Shown: positions 35,501 to 47,644, numbered from the stretch's first letter. The stretch: DNA of 64,000 bases from Inia geoffrensis (GCA_036417435.1 CM070899.1:3105001-3169000); one strand, 5' to 3'. Program-made: numbers and translations. Notes: generated by a model from the sequence alone, not told the origin.

Positions 35501-36600
35501 ACGTTCACAGTCTGACACAGTTTATCTACATCTCATGCTGCTGCAAGCACTGCCTCACTTAGCCAGGTCCTGCTTCCTAGTGGGATAACACGGGTGGGGC
35601 TTGCCTTAGGGCACCTGCAGGGAGGATGTCACACCTGCAGGGGGTCCTGGTGTCCTCACCGAGCCCCCTGAGGGTGGGCTAGAGCAGCAGGAGTGGCTGA
35701 GCCTCTCTGATGACCCCCCAGCATGACCTATCACTTTTCTCTGCCCATTAGGAATGGCCTCTCCACTCCATCCTCATCCCCACGGGCCAGAATCACCACA
35801 AACTGAGAGGAACTGGGATGACCCCCAAGTGTCATGTGAGGGCCCCACCTGGCCTCCTCTGCTGGGTCCTGGGTCTGTGGGCTCTGGAGGGCAGGGACCA
35901 GACCCAACCCTCACTGTGGCTGGGCCCCTGGCTTGGAGTCTAGCCCAAGGTGGCTGGGCATAGAAGGAGACCACCTGCTACCTGCAGACACTCCTCATGC
36001 ACCTGGGGTGGCACACACAGCCCAGAGGGGCCCCGGGCCCTACCACACCTCAGACCAGCCCATGGTGACTGCAACAGGCCTTGGGGAGCCTAGGGCTGCA
36101 AGAGGCTAGAGTCTAAACCTCTGCTCATCCCCTTTTACAGATGGGGAAACTGAAGCCCGGCTTGGGGTAAAGGGGAGGACCAGGGTCCCCCAGCCTGTAG
36201 ACTAATAGTGCTCTCAGGAAGGAGCTGGGGAGCCAGGCAGGGTCTGGCCTACCCACCAGGAGGGCACAAGTGTCCCGGAAGTGGAGTGATGTGGGCCTCT
36301 GCCACCAGGGGAATAGGGCCTGGTCCTGTGGGACCCTTGGCTTGTGGCAGATGCTGAGGCAGGGCCAGGCGAAGAGAGGGGATCACGCGGGTCACCCCAT
36401 GGCTCCCCACAGCCTGACCCCACGCTGGGAGGGGCTGCCCTGGGCCTCAACAGGTGCCAGGTGACCCTCCCCTCCCCCCTGCCAGGCCTGTCTCCTCTTA
36501 TGATGGAGGGAGGAGTCTGCCCCCACCCTCGCCCCCGCAGAACTCAGCACTCCCTCCCCAGGTCCCCTTGCGAGGACCTTCCAGATTGATTTATTCTTCC
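32526..36600. other. Intergenic, mostly unique GC-rich DNA
   Basis: No coding gene recognised. Old fragments include a possible L2/L3-type piece at about 33085-33190 (ttcgttcattcattcatgg), MIR pieces at about 33690-33840 and 36120-36200 (ttttacagatggggaaactg). The many open frames have no recognisable domains and arise on both strands. Confidence 0.55.
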
Positions 36601-36659
36601 GAGGGAGGAGGAGGCGAAAGGAAAGAAAAGAACCGCCAAACCCAGCGAGAGTTTGGACC

Positions 36660-37160
36660 AGCAACTGGGTCCCGACCCCGCTGTCCAGATAAGGAAACTG
36701 AGGCCCAGAGGGCGAGGGACTGGCCCAAGGCCACCCGGAGGCCAGGGCTTGGCGGCGGCTGGGCCGCGGGGCCTCCGTGGGGGTCTCCGCGAGGCCGGCG
36801 CCACCCCCGCAGCCCGCATCGCCGGCGCTGCAGGTTCTTTGTCTCCCGCGGTCACCATGACTACGGTTCCCGGCAGCTCCCGGCCGCGCCTCCTCCACCC
36901 GCTGCCTGCGAGGGCCGGGCCGGGGGTGGGGAGGGAAGAGGCCGGCGGTGGCCTCGGCGGCCCCGCCGTCACTTCCAGGCCGGGCCTCGGTCTCCTGACC
37001 CGGCAAATGGGCGGGCACGCCGCCAGGGAGAAGCCTGGAAACCTGCCCGAAAGGCGGAGAACCTGCCTTTTCCCCTTGGGACGGGGGCTGAGTGTCCTGT
37101 GGTGGTCCCCTCCGCGGGCCCCTCCCCTTTCTGCGCCCCTTCCCGCCCTTGTCACATGGG
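36660..37160. promoter_or_regulatory. Candidate orphan CpG island
   Basis: About 500 bp of strongly G+C-rich sequence with dense CpG, 21 kb upstream of RCOR1 and outside any recognised gene or repeat, apart from a MIR-like scrap at 36688-36735. Contains a ZNF143/THAP11-like site (36860-36877). It could be an unannotated promoter, an enhancer or a lncRNA start; transcription cannot be judged here. Confidence 0.55.
36860..36877 (+). promoter_or_regulatory. ZNF143/THAP11-like motif
   Basis: actacggttcccggcagc resembles the SBS consensus ACTACAATTCCCAGCATGC as remembered, keeping ACTAC, TTCCC and GCA with the expected spacing. Its placement in a CpG-rich segment makes it more believable than an isolated match. 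Confidence 0.35.
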
Positions 37161-37544
37161 TGAGACTCATGTGGCGGGAAGGCCACAGAAGCCTTGGGAC
37201 ACGGCAGTTACCCACTACTTGAGAGCCACTGTCATTATTCTGAATAAAACATGATGACTTGGGTTGAGTTGCTTCAATCATCTAATGGCCAGAGAGCTGG
37301 GTTCTGGACAGGCCCGGGGTTGGTGCTGGGCTGCGGCAGGACGAGACCCAGGTGTCCCCACCCTCACTGAGCAGACAACACAGTCTACCCCGTTTGCTAT
37401 TAAGAAGAGCTGAGCCCGGATCTGAAGATGCGGGAAACTGCCGGGGAAGGGCATTTAACGCGGAGGGAACAGCATAGACAAAGTCCCAGAGGCTAGAAGT
37501 CTGGGGCCCTTCCCCAAGCTGAAGGAAAGCCCGGTCACAGGAGG

Positions 37545-37558
37545 ACCCCAGGGGGCGG
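37545..37558 (+). promoter_or_regulatory. CTCF-like core motif
   Basis: accccagggggcgg fits the CTCF core CCASYAGRKGGCRS at 12 of 14 positions (consensus from memory). Located about 400 bp beyond the CpG-rich segment. Confidence 0.25.
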
Positions 37559-37678
37559 CGTGGGGGGAGGCCAGTCCCTTGGGCTCTGACGTGTGCCATC
37601 CCATGGGGGTCCCCTGCCCAGAAGAGCCCATGTTTGGTTTAATGCTCTGCTGTTGCCAATGTGAAATTCTTAATTTTT

Positions 37679-37888
37679 GTTTTTGTTTTTGTTTTTGCGG
37701 TACGCAGGCCTCTCACTGTTGTGGCCTCTCCCGTTACGGACCACAGGCTCCGGACGCGCAGGCTCAGCGGCCATGGCTCACGGGCCCAGCCGCTCTGCGG
37801 CATGTGGGATCTTCCCGGACCGGGGCACGAACCCGTGTCCCCTGCATCGGCAGGCGGACTCTCAACCACTGCGCCACCAGGGAAGCCC
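37679..37888 (-). mobile_element. CHRS SINE, reverse orientation
   Basis: (gttttt)n tail at the left, then gcggtacgcaggcctctcac and the inverted head gccaccagggaagccc. Flanks gaaattcttaattttt (37663-37678) and gaaattctaaattttt (37889-37904) are the target-site duplication. Confidence 0.93.
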
Positions 37889-38004
37889 GAAATTCTAAAT
37901 TTTTGAGCAGGGTCCCTGCAGTTTCATTTTACACTGGGCCCTGCAAATTGTGTAGCTGGTCTGCCATGAGGCAATGCAGAGCCAAGGGAGGATTTCTTGT
38001 TTAA

Positions 38005-38600
38005 TTATTATTTTTTAATTGTGGTAAAAATATACATAAAATTTACCATTTTAAAGTGTGCAGTTCACAGGGAACTTTATTCAATATCCTGTAATAAACC
38101 ATAATGGAGGGATATGAAAAAGAATATATATATATATTTATACATATGTATAACTGAATCCGTTTGCTGTACACCAGAAACTAAAACAACACTGTAAATC
38201 AACTGTACTTCAACTAAAATAATAATAATAATAAAGTGTGCAGTTCAGTGGCATTAAGTAATACACATCGTTGTGTAACCATCACCACTGTCCATCCACA
38301 GAAGTCTTTTCATCTTGCAAAACTAAAACTCTATACTCATAAACAACTCCCCATTTCCCCCTCTCCCAGCCCCTGGCAACCACCATTCTCTTTTCTGTCT
38401 CTAAGATTTTGGCTACTCTAGGTACCCTCCCATAAGAGGGGTCATGGGGATTTGCCCTTTCGTGACTGGCTTATTTCACTCAGCATAACGTTCTCAAGGT
38501 TCATTCATGTTGTAGCATCTGTCAGAATTTCTTTCCTTTCTAAGGCCTGAATATACTCCACTGGATGGATAAACCCCGTTATGTATCCATTCATCCTTCC
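38005..38600 (-). mobile_element. Old L1, antisense, split by a younger L1 end
   Basis: Antisense L1 pattern tggtaaaaatatacataaaa, catcaccactgtccatccac, tgactggcttatttcactca. The host sequence is broken by a short sense L1 3' end (38068-38231). Confidence 0.75.
38068..38231 (+). mobile_element. 5'-truncated L1 3' end inside old L1
   Basis: About 165 bp of L1 3' UTR (aaagaatatatatatatatt; actgtaaatcaactgtactt) with an (ataat)n tail. A perfect 16-bp duplication taaagtgtgcagttca lies at 38052-38067 and 38232-38247. Confidence 0.92.
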
Positions 38601-39094
38601 ATGGGGATTAAGCCGGTGGGCTCCCCGTGGCCTCGGGTCCCTCACGGTCTCGCCAGCTGAGCCCCAGCCTCACCTGACACTACCCTCCCTTGCTCCCAGC
38701 ACTCATTCTTCTATCGTTCATCATTTAATGAAAATCTACTACATATCAGGCGCTGGGGATACATCACAGAACAAAGTAGACAGAGATCCGACCTCCAGAG
38801 GCACTCAGGCCACAAGGGCCACCAGTTCTCCCCAGTGCTTCGTGACCCTGCCACCTCAGGGTCTTCAGTCCTCCAAGTCCCCTGCACGTACTGATCCCTC
38901 CCGCTTAGCTGCTCTCATGCTCCCCCCTCAAATTTCTTTTCCCGAAACAATCTCCCCACCTCGCCACCATGGTCGGGTTTCCCTTGTACACATCTATACT
39001 TCCCTGTTCCTCTTTTCCACAGATGTTAGCACAGCCCATCAATTTATGGAACAACTCGCATTTTCTTTCTTTTATGCAAAATTGTCACACAGTG

Positions 39095-39510
39095 CAATGC
39101 ACCCATTTTAAGTATCTAGTTCTTTACGTTTTAGCCAATGTATGCATCAATTATGATATAGACCATTTGCATCACCCCAAGATGTCCCTCAGTGCCCCTT
39201 CCCCATCAATCCTCGGGGCCCCAGCAACCCCAGATCCACGTTTTGTCACCACAGATTAACTTGGCCTGTTTTAGAATTTCACATAAATGGAATCATGCAG
39301 TATGTAGCCGTTGTACAAGGATTTTTTTTCACTCACTGTAATGTCTGTGAAATTCACGCATGGTGTTGTGTGTATTAGTAGTTTGTTTACTTTCACTGCA
39401 AAGCAGCATTCCTTTTTACAGATATACCACATTTGCTTATCCATTCATGGGTGATGGGAAATTGGATTGTTTGCAGTTTGGGACAGCTATGAATAACGTG
39501 TTAAAAAAAA
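39095..39510 (-). mobile_element. Old L1 antisense fragment
   Basis: acataaatggaatcatgcag, then cttatccattcatgggtgat and ttgtttgcagtttgggacag, is decayed antisense L1. The stretch between 38600 and 39095 is unique or L2/L3-like (atctactacatatcaggcgc). Confidence 0.65.
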
Positions 39511-40520
39511 ATTAAATAAGATAGGCTAGACATGGTACTTTGTGAGGGTAAGCTCTGTTCCATAAGCTTTTCTTTCCTTTCTGTAATTGAATATGAGTGC
39601 ACAGGGCGTGGGATAGAATGTAATCCTTCCCGCAGCCATGGTGGAGCAGCCAGCTCTGGATTCCACGTGTCCCTGGTCAGGGGCAAGTCAGGGGTCTGCG
39701 TCAGAACTCCGCAGGCCTTGCTTTGAGCCAGGGTGGGAGTAGGGAGGATGGTCCGTGCCCAGAAAGAGACCTCCACCTGACCTGGAGATCCGGGACCAGG
39801 CACTGGGACACCCAACAGTCCCTGGGAGAGTGTTTGGGCCATTACTGCTCTCAGGCCCCTGCACTTGGGCTGGTCCCCACTGTGCTTCTAGAGAGGGAAA
39901 GCCTGGTGGTCAGCCCCACGTCTGCTGTTCAGCAGCCCTTCCTCTGGGACCCCATCCCCATGGTCAGGACTTCCTCCGCTGCTAGGTCCCAAGCCATGAT
40001 GGTGGGAGGCCAGGGAGCTCAGGGAAGGAGCCCAGACACTCCCAGGGCCTCGGACTCGGTGACACTCCTTGTCTCTGGAAATGTGCCTGTTCCAAACTCG
40101 GGATCCCCAGCAGAACAGCAAGTGGGACTTGGCCAAACTGACCCCAGGAAGAGCAAAGGGGAGGCTGGGCTTGGCGCATCCCAGGGCTGCAGGGGCCCCT
40201 GGGCACGTGGGCTGGAAACGAAGTAGGGTTATTTGTTGAGGAAGCTGAGGTTGGGAGGGCAGGGGTGCCGGCCCTGCCGCCAGAGGGGCAGGAGCCACAG
40301 GGGCAGGCCGTTAAGACCAAAATTCTGACACACACACCCACTTCCAATGCAACTCAGGAGGACTTTCTTGCCTTCACAGCTCGGTCCCATCGGGGAGGGT
40401 CCCCTGACTCCTCTCTCTGCCCTCCCCGCTGTCTCTCGCCTCACCTCCCATGACAGCTGCGCTGGTGTCACCCTAATTTTGCAGATGAGGAAACCGAGGC
40501 CACTTTAAAGTATGTGCAGG

Positions 40521-40877
40521 GGGACTTCCCTTCCCTGGTGGCGCAGTGGTTAAGAATCCGCCTGCCAATGCAGGGGACACAGGCTCGAGCCCTGGTCCGG
40601 GAAGATGCCACATGCCGCGGAGCAACTAAGCCCGTGTGCCACAACTATTGAGCCTGCGCTCTAGAGCCTGTGAGCCACAACTACTGAGCCTGCGTGCCAC
40701 AACTACTGAAGCCCACGTGCCTAGAGCCCCTGCTCCGCAACAAGAGAAGCCACCGCAATGAGAAGCCCGCGCACCGCAACGAAGAGTAGCCCCCACTCGC
40801 CGCAGCTAGAAAAAAGCCTGCGCGCAGCAACGAAGACCCAAGGCAGCCAAAACTTAATTAATTAATTTTAAAAAATA
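40521..40877 (+). mobile_element. CHR-2 type SINE with duplicated head bases
   Basis: The head reads gggacttcccttccctggtg, a local 5-bp duplication of ttccc. The rest is a full CHR-2. The 15-bp duplication aaagtatgtgcaggg lies at 40507-40521 and 40878-40892. Confidence 0.94.
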
Positions 40878-40892
40878 AAAGTATGTGCAGGG

Positions 40893-42495
40893 AGGGAGTG
40901 GCGAAGCCAGAGTTGCCCTCCAACCACGAGGTAGGGGGTGTCTCCGCTAGTCCCAGCCCCACCTGGCAGGTGGGCAGCCCAGCATGGCCCTGTGCCCTGA
41001 GTGGTTGCCAGACACCCCCAGAAATCTCCTTCTCCTCCCACCCTTCACACCGTTCCTCTCTTCCCAGTTCCTTTGCACCAGACCCTCCTCAGATGTTCAG
41101 GCCACACTGTTGTGAGGGCCTGGGACTCCAGCCTGTGACAGGTGTTCCCAGCCAGACTACCAGGGCTTTGGGGGCAAGAAAGCCTGGCAGGCCGCGTGGA
41201 GGTGTCCCAGCTACAGCTGAGTTACTAAGAGCAAAATCCTACGCTCAACCTGAACACCCCCCGACTGGGGACTGGGCGCACAAATGGGTGCTCCTGGCAC
41301 AGGGGCCTGGAAAATGAGTAAGATGGCCCTCTTTGGAGGTCTTGTCGTGGAAAGAGCACCTGGACAGGTGGCTAAGTGAATAAAGCGGGCGCAGGCCATG
41401 GGTGCGGAGAGAGAGACCACTGTGTGCCTGGAAGAGAGAGACTGACATCGACAGGAACCGGAAGACACCTGGAAACCCAGACAGCCTGACAGCGATCACC
41501 CTGCTGGGCTCCAGAGCTGGGCTGTGCTTTTCCAAGCCATCCTGTGCTTCCCAGGGTTTTTACCAGAAACATTTATTACTTAGATAAAAACAAATTATAC
41601 AAAATCTACTGAACGAAAAACAAAGCGAAACCTCATTGGAGCTTTCAGAGTTTTCCCAAGACATGTCTACGGAAAGGGGGGCTACCAGGGTAGGGGCATA
41701 TCACCCTGGGCCTGAGGTTCCTCCACCCTAGGGGAGGGATCCCCATTCCCCCCTCCCCGCTGCCTTCCCAAACCCTCCAAGCACCACAACTTCCCCGTCC
41801 CCAGGCTGTTACCGTATTCTCCCTGTGGAAGCTCCGGTTACCATATTCCCTCGTGTATGTGCCACTTGGGTGCTCCCCTGGATCCGTGGAGCCCCTTCCC
41901 CCAGGATAAGGAGAAGCTCGATTGTTCAGGACCCCTGGGGACTTCACTGTTCACACCAGGGAATGTTCTTCCTCCGCCTTATCTCTTTCTCTATTAATTA
42001 ATGTGTATTTTTATCGAAGTAATGCAATAGGTTAAAGTATATGCACATGACGTGCAAAGAATTTTAAAAGATAAATAGGCCTATAATGTAAAGCAGCAGC
42101 CCCTCCCCAACTGCCCCACCCCCATTCCTCACTGGAAACAACCCCAGTCAAAGCTTTTGGCTTCTTCTGGATTTTATCTCCATGTTTATAAACAACATGC
42201 TTGTGCTGCTGTTACTTGATTTACCAATTTGAGCCATTATCTAGTGACTCCCTTTTACAGAAGACAAGGGTTGAGCTTTCTCACATATGCCCCCCAACAC
42301 ACCCACACAACACACTCTCCCTGTGTCACTTCTCATTACCAATATGTAACAATTTTTGGTTCAACCAATATTCAGTTGTTTCATCGTAATGGTTATATAA
42401 ACATTGTCTGCTACTGAGTCAAGTAAGGCACTATGGTTGAATTTCCTTTCCGGTTTAACTTTTAGTTTTTCATGAAGTTAATAATTAGCTTTGTT
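40893..42495. other. Intergenic, no gene seen
   Basis: Mixed sequence, GC-rich to about 41.9 kb, then AT-rich with short antisense-L1-like scraps (41990-42400, for example atgtttataaacaacatgc). No recognisable coding frame. Confidence 0.5.
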
Positions 42496-42499
42496 TAGG

Positions 42500-43030
42500 C
42501 TGCTTCAAAAGTGGCTCCCAAAGATCCCCACCACCTGGTGTTCACACCCTTTTGTAGCCCCTGTCCTTGAGTGCAGGCGTGACCGGTGACTCACTCTAAC
42601 CAATGGAACACGGCAAAGGCGATAGGATATACATGATTATGTGACACAGTATAAGATTGCAGAGCCCATCATGCTGGTGTCTCTTGTGCCCTCGCTGGCT
42701 TAGAGAAGCAAGCTCCCATGTTGTGTGGCCACGGTAACTATATGTGGCCTCTAGGAGCTGAAGGCAGCTGCTGGTCAACTGTCAGCAAGAAACTGAAGCC
42801 CTCAGTCCTATGCAGCAAGGGTATGAATTCCAGCCACAACTTCAGTGAGCTTGGAAGTGGATCCTTCCCCAGTCGAGCCTCTGATGAGTCTGCAGTCCCA
42901 GCAAGCACCTTGAGTGTAGCTTTGTGAGGCCCTGAGCAGAGGACCCAGCTAAATTATGCCCAGGCTTCCACAGAAACTGTGAGATAAATTTGTGACAATT
43001 TGTTATGCAGCAATAGATTACTAATAGTTT
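42500..43030 (+). mobile_element. MLT1-type (ERVL-MaLR) solo LTR
   Basis: ccacctggtgttcacaccct, then taaccaatggaacacggcaa, gtgtctcttgtgccctcgct, and a 3' part with ggacccagctaaattatgcc and cagaaactgtgagataaatt. This is the standard layout of MLT1 LTRs. No internal retroviral genes follow. Confidence 0.75.
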
Positions 43031-44125
43031 ACTTTGCATCCATCGCTAAATCTTCCCAATGCTTGAATAATCTCTCAATACTATCTCCTACCTATCACAA
43101 AATCTGTCCTCCTCACCACCCCACGACTTCCCTCCCAGAAGCCCCCCTCCTGCAACAATCCACGCTAGCTGCTCTCTGGGCTTTCAGCACAGCTACTGTC
43201 GACCTGGGATCCCCCTTTGCCTCTCTCTAGGGTTGGATCCCTGTTTCCCGGATCCCACGTCTTTCCTGTTCTTGGTTTCCTTGTCTCCACCAGCTTCCTG
43301 AGAAAAGGTGCATGGAAGATGGATTAGTATAATCCTTGCACATCTGAAAAGGTCTTCATCCAACAGCATGCTTGGCGATAGCTTGGCTAGATATAGAATT
43401 TCAACTTGAAAATCATTTTTACCAGCATTTTGAAGGCATTTCTCCATTGCCTTCTTAGCTCCCAGTGCTGCTGTGGAGAAGCCCATAGCCTCTCTGACCC
43501 TCAATCCTTTCATGACACTTGCTTTTCCTCTCTGGAAGTGTTTAGGATCTTTGATTTAGCCCTGGTGCTCTGGAACCCCTCTGCCTGGGGGGCAGGGTGG
43601 GGTGGTCTTTGTGCAACTATTGTGCAGGGCAGGCCTCTGTGCTCTGGGAACTCGTACCCTGCAGACCTCTCCTTCTGGGACTCCTGTACTTGGACTGGAC
43701 TTAGCACTCCTGAGTTCATCCTCTAATTTTGTTGTTTTTCTCTTTTCTTATTTTCTATTTCTTTGTCATTTAGGTCTACTCTTTAGTGGATTTCCCTAAC
43801 TTTTACTTCCACCCTTTATTTTGACTATTGTCTTTTAAACATCTACGAGTTCTTTGCTCCATTAAAACAAATAACATCGTTCTGGTTTAATGTCCTCTCT
43901 AAGGAATTAGGATTTATTTTGACATTTTCTTCTGCCCCCTGAATCCTCTCTTTTCATCCTACTTTCTTTTCTCTCTCCGCTTTAGTCTCTGTTCTTCCAT
44001 TGGAGGGTTTCCTCTAATGCCTGGTGATCCTCGGCTTCCACTCACACTACCATAGAGCACGGACAGGCCAGTTGGAATCTCTGTGTGTTGAAGGACTCCC
44101 TGTTGGATTTTCAGGCATCCAGACA
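43031..44125. other. Intergenic, possible degraded L1 antisense pieces
   Basis: Segments such as ttggctagatatagaatttc and cattttgaaggcatttctcc resemble antisense old L1 ORF2. The stretch 43730-44000 is T-rich with L1-like traits. No gene recognised. Confidence 0.45.
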
Positions 44126-44129
44126 GGTT

Positions 44130-44480
44130 TCTTGGGTGCATCAGTCAGCTTTGCTAAGTTATGCTACAGTAACAAACAACCCCCCAAATCTCAGGGACAC
44201 AGACAGCAAAGGTTTCCTTCTCCTTCATGTTATGTGGTGTCTGCAGGTTGCTGCAGCTCTGCTCCATGTGTCCTTTTCATCCTGAGACCTGGGCTGAAGG
44301 AGCTGCCCCCTTCTAGGACATGCTCTTCTATGGCAGAGGGAAAAGAGCAATGGCAGGACCACAGGATCACTCTTCAAGTTTTCAGCAAATGCAACATGGC
44401 ACTTCCACTCTCTCTTCATTCACCAAAGCAGGTCACATGGCCTTTACAGCAAGGGGCAGTGAGTGATCAGGAATCTTCCC
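44130..44480 (-). mobile_element. LTR-like repeat fragment, reverse
   Basis: tttgctaagttatgctacagtaacaa style opening, then caggttgctgcagctctgct and caaagcaggtcacatggcct, is the pattern of an old mammalian LTR in reverse. Family not assigned. Confidence 0.45.
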
Positions 44481-44764
44481 GTGATGGTGCTTTTGGGTCT
44501 CCACAGAAGACCCCTCCAATCTCCCACCTGGGGACACATGCTTGGTTCCTGGCATTCCAGGAGCAGGGCAGGGAAGGATTGGGAAGCTGTGGTCACTCAA
44601 GCATCTTTTTCACCTCCACACTCATTCCTGCCTCCGCCATGCCGGATGCCCCGATTTTGGAATCTCTCTCCAGAGATGATACCTCTTGTCTTCTGAAGGG
44701 GGGCAGGGTGGGGTGGGTGGAAACAGGGAAGTAGATGGTGAGCAGCTGTGGGAGGACTTGGGAG

Positions 44765-45330
44765 TGTACACATTTTCTATGCTGTGTAACAAATGACCAC
44801 AGACTGAACAACTGAAAACAACACACATTTATTCTTTCACATTTCCCAGGGGTTGGAGGTCTGGGTGACCTGGTCCTCTGCTCAGGGTCTCACTTGGCTG
44901 CAATCAAGTTGCCACTCACTGTGCGTTCATCTGGAGGGTCGGCTGGGGGAAAAAAAATCTGCTTCCAAGCTCATTCTGTCCGTTACTGGCAGGATTTCTG
45001 TCCTTGTGTCTGTGGGACTGAGGGCCCTGGCTTCTTGCGGGCTGGCGGTTGGAAGCCACACACGGTCCCTTGCCTCTCGGGCTTCCTCTATATGGCTGCT
45101 TACCTCCTCCAGCCCTCCAGGAGAGTCTCTCCCTCATTTGCTTAGACGGAGGAGGCGGGATGTCCCATCACCTGTGCCATGTTCTATTGGTTAGAAGCAA
45201 GTCACAGGTCCTGCCTGCACTCCGGGGAAGGGATTTACACAGGGCTGTGAACATCAGGGGGCAGGAAATCATCGGGGTCACTTTAGGGTCTGTCCACCAT
45301 GAGGGCTGTCATCAGGCCCACCCCCACCTT
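44765..45330 (-). mobile_element. Long old LTR-like repeat, reverse
   Basis: tgctgtgtaacaaatgacca, gctgcaatcaagttgccact, gcttccaagctcattctgtc, ttggttagaagcaagtcaca: a well-known dispersed mammalian repeat pattern, probably an ERVL-class LTR. I cannot name the family with confidence. Confidence 0.5.
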
Positions 45331-45799
45331 CCACAGTGCCCAGCCTAGTGCCCCCAGTCTCTGCTGGTCTATGCGTGCTGGTCTATGGTATATACTACCT
45401 CAGGGAGGCACATAGGTAGCTGTCCCCCTTCTCTGCTGAGTACTATCAGTTTCTATCTTCCTAAAATGTGCTGGACCTCTCATCTGCAGTCCTCTCCTCT
45501 CTCGTGTTTATACCTTTTTAAACGTTTTTGCCATCGTTTTTATAGTTTCCAGAGGAAGCGGAGATAAGCATGAGATTTATTCTCCAGGTTTAACCTCCCC
45601 CCTCTATCCACCAGCTAACCCTCCCCCATCTGACAGCCTTGACTTTGATGTGGTCTTCCCTGCCCCCTCTGCCCATCCCCCACCACCCACCTCCCGCAAC
45701 CACCAGCCCACACGATTCAGAGGCCTGTTGCTGCTCCTTGCCTGCACCTTTGCAGCCTCCGAGAGAGACACTGACACCTGCGCAGACACACTCCAAATT

Positions 45800-46010
45800 C
45801 TTCGCACTCAAGTTCTAATTCGGGGGTTTTCTGGGCACACTGTGCTCTTTCCTGCCACTGTGCCTTTGCACATGCTGTTCCCCCTCTGGTGCTCCTCCAC
45901 CCCCACCCTGCCTCTCGCATATCTCCCTGTGATTCCTATCCATCTGCAGGCTAGGGCCCCTCTCCTGGGAAGCCTTCTCTAAGTGGTCCAGGATCTTGCA
46001 TCGACAAACA
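45800..46010 (+). repeat. L2-like fragment
   Basis: cctttgcacatgctgttccc then ctcctgggaagccttctcta is the L2 3' region pattern on the plus strand. Confidence 0.6.
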
Positions 46011-46639
46011 TCTGCAAAATGGGCATCCCATCCATTTCTCTCATCCTCCCACAAAGCCAACCAGGGCGAGGAGGTGGCAGGGCTGCCTGATGGAGCAAGA
46101 AATTCTTTTCTTCCCAGGCTGTCAGAGCCCTGAGAAGGCACCAAGGCCAGAGGGATCTATTAAAACCCTAATTGGCTGCACTACGCCCCTCCTTACAACA
46201 CATCTGGGGCCCTCCTCTGCTCTTAGGCCAAAAGCCAAAGGCCTGCGAGCGGGCCACAGTGCTCTGTGGGGCCGGCTGTGTTCCCTGCCCCCAGCTCATT
46301 GTTCTTTCGAGGGAGACCAGGAGTCCTCTCCAGTGTCAGGGCCAGCTGCTTAGGGCCCTTTCTATCCCCCCAACTCCAGACCTGTCCCTAGTCATTTCCA
46401 AGCTCCGCTGCCGGTCTCTCAGTGCCTCTTCCTCAGGGACTCTCTGGGCCCCTCTGCCCCTCTGACATCCCCCTCCCTGTAGTTCTGGGGCACAGACCAC
46501 CTTGTACCATCCCCAGGCTGTATGAGCCGTGGAGGGCATGGCTGTGTCTGTGTCACTCAGGACATGTCCCGAGGCTATCTCAGAGAGTAGGTGTCGAATG
46601 CAGGAATATGGAGCTTGGGACAGCAAAACCCACTTTGCA

Positions 46640-46703
46640 GCTTAGAGTGCACAGATAACCAAGTCCAGAGGGTGCTCAGGACTTGGTTATCTGTGCTGTA
46701 AGC
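46640..46703. repeat. Hairpin with perfect 18-bp stem
   Basis: Left arm 46649-46666 is exactly the reverse complement of right arm 46679-46696. Inside, an A/A mismatch is followed by three more pairs (gag/ctc), leaving a 4-nt ggtg loop (46671-46674). Outside, after a small asymmetric bulge, five more pairs form (46640-46644 with 46699-46703). Total stem is about 26 bp, the size of a miRNA precursor arm. It is not part of any repeat I recognise. It could be a pre-miRNA, a palindromic transposon remnant or a conserved palindromic element. Confidence 0.9.
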
Positions 46704-46709
46704 AGCCTG

Positions 46710-47640
46710 AAGCCAAAACGCCAAGTGGACAAGTGCAGTGTGGACCCAGCGTCAGCCGCAGCTGAGCCCAGGGCTCTGTGACACCAGAACTATGCTCTCT
46801 GCCCCTCACCCTCCCTCAGATGGGGTCCTTGCCTGAGGTAGCCCTGGCAGCATCAGGTTACCAGCCCCCTCCCCACCTGCAGGGCTGGGTGCCCTTCTCC
46901 AAACCAGTGGGGCAGAATGCTGGTTGCCAGGCCCATAACTAGGAGGGCGGGGTGCCACCCACCATACCATATGCTTGCAGGTTGGCTAGGTAGGGTTCCC
47001 CCTGGAAACCCGGGGTGCTCTTATCTGAAGAAGGAGGCATTGGAAGCTGGCCAGAGTACCCCTCAGGGTGGGCCCAGAGGAGTGGGAGCAGCCCTCCGGC
47101 CCCAGGAGACTCAGCCCTGGAGAGCTGTCACTGGTCACGGAGCCCAGCGCCCGGACTGCAAGGCTGCAGGATGCCTTTGCTCCAGACCCCATAGTGGTCC
47201 AGCCCAGACAGCAGGACTGTCAAGTTGGAGGAAGAAGCAGTCACATGCGTGCCCCCCCAGCAGGCACCCAGGGCACTGAACCAAGGACCCATCCCGGGCG
47301 GGGGGGAGGGGTGAGTCACTAAGTGGAGAGAAGGCTTCCGGGTTAAGGTGGGCCTCCAGCGGGGCAGGGGGGGGGGGGGGGAGGCGTCCACACGCACAGG
47401 AAAGAGCCCTGGAATGGAAGACTCAAATGCCTGGTCAAGTCACTGCCCTGCCCCATTTGCCGCCTGTAAAATGGGTCAACGATGCCCTCCGTACAAGGCC
47501 AGGGAGCATTGCAGACCAGCCCGAGAGAGGGGACGGGCAGCCTGGCTGCGGGGCAGTTTGCAAGGCCAGGGTTTGAAAACAAGCGGATTAATTCTCCCCA
47601 TCAGGTCTTGGGGACAGGGTTTAAAGTTCCAACTTAATCT
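46710..47640. other. Intergenic, no gene seen
   Basis: GC-rich unique-looking DNA with a poly(G) run at about 47367-47382 and a reverse MIR scrap near 47430-47490 (gcctgtaaaatgggtcaac). Confidence 0.5.
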
Positions 47641-47644
47641 CCTC

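Noticed and set aside
36392..37281. Overlapping open frames of 190-266 codons on both strands
   Set aside because: They overlap on opposite strands in G+C-rich DNA with few stops, show Pro/Arg/Gly-rich low complexity and match no family I know. Base composition explains them.
45245..45265. CTCF-like acatcagggggcag
   Set aside because: Lies in a diverged LTR-like repeat where this text is part of the consensus; no supporting context.
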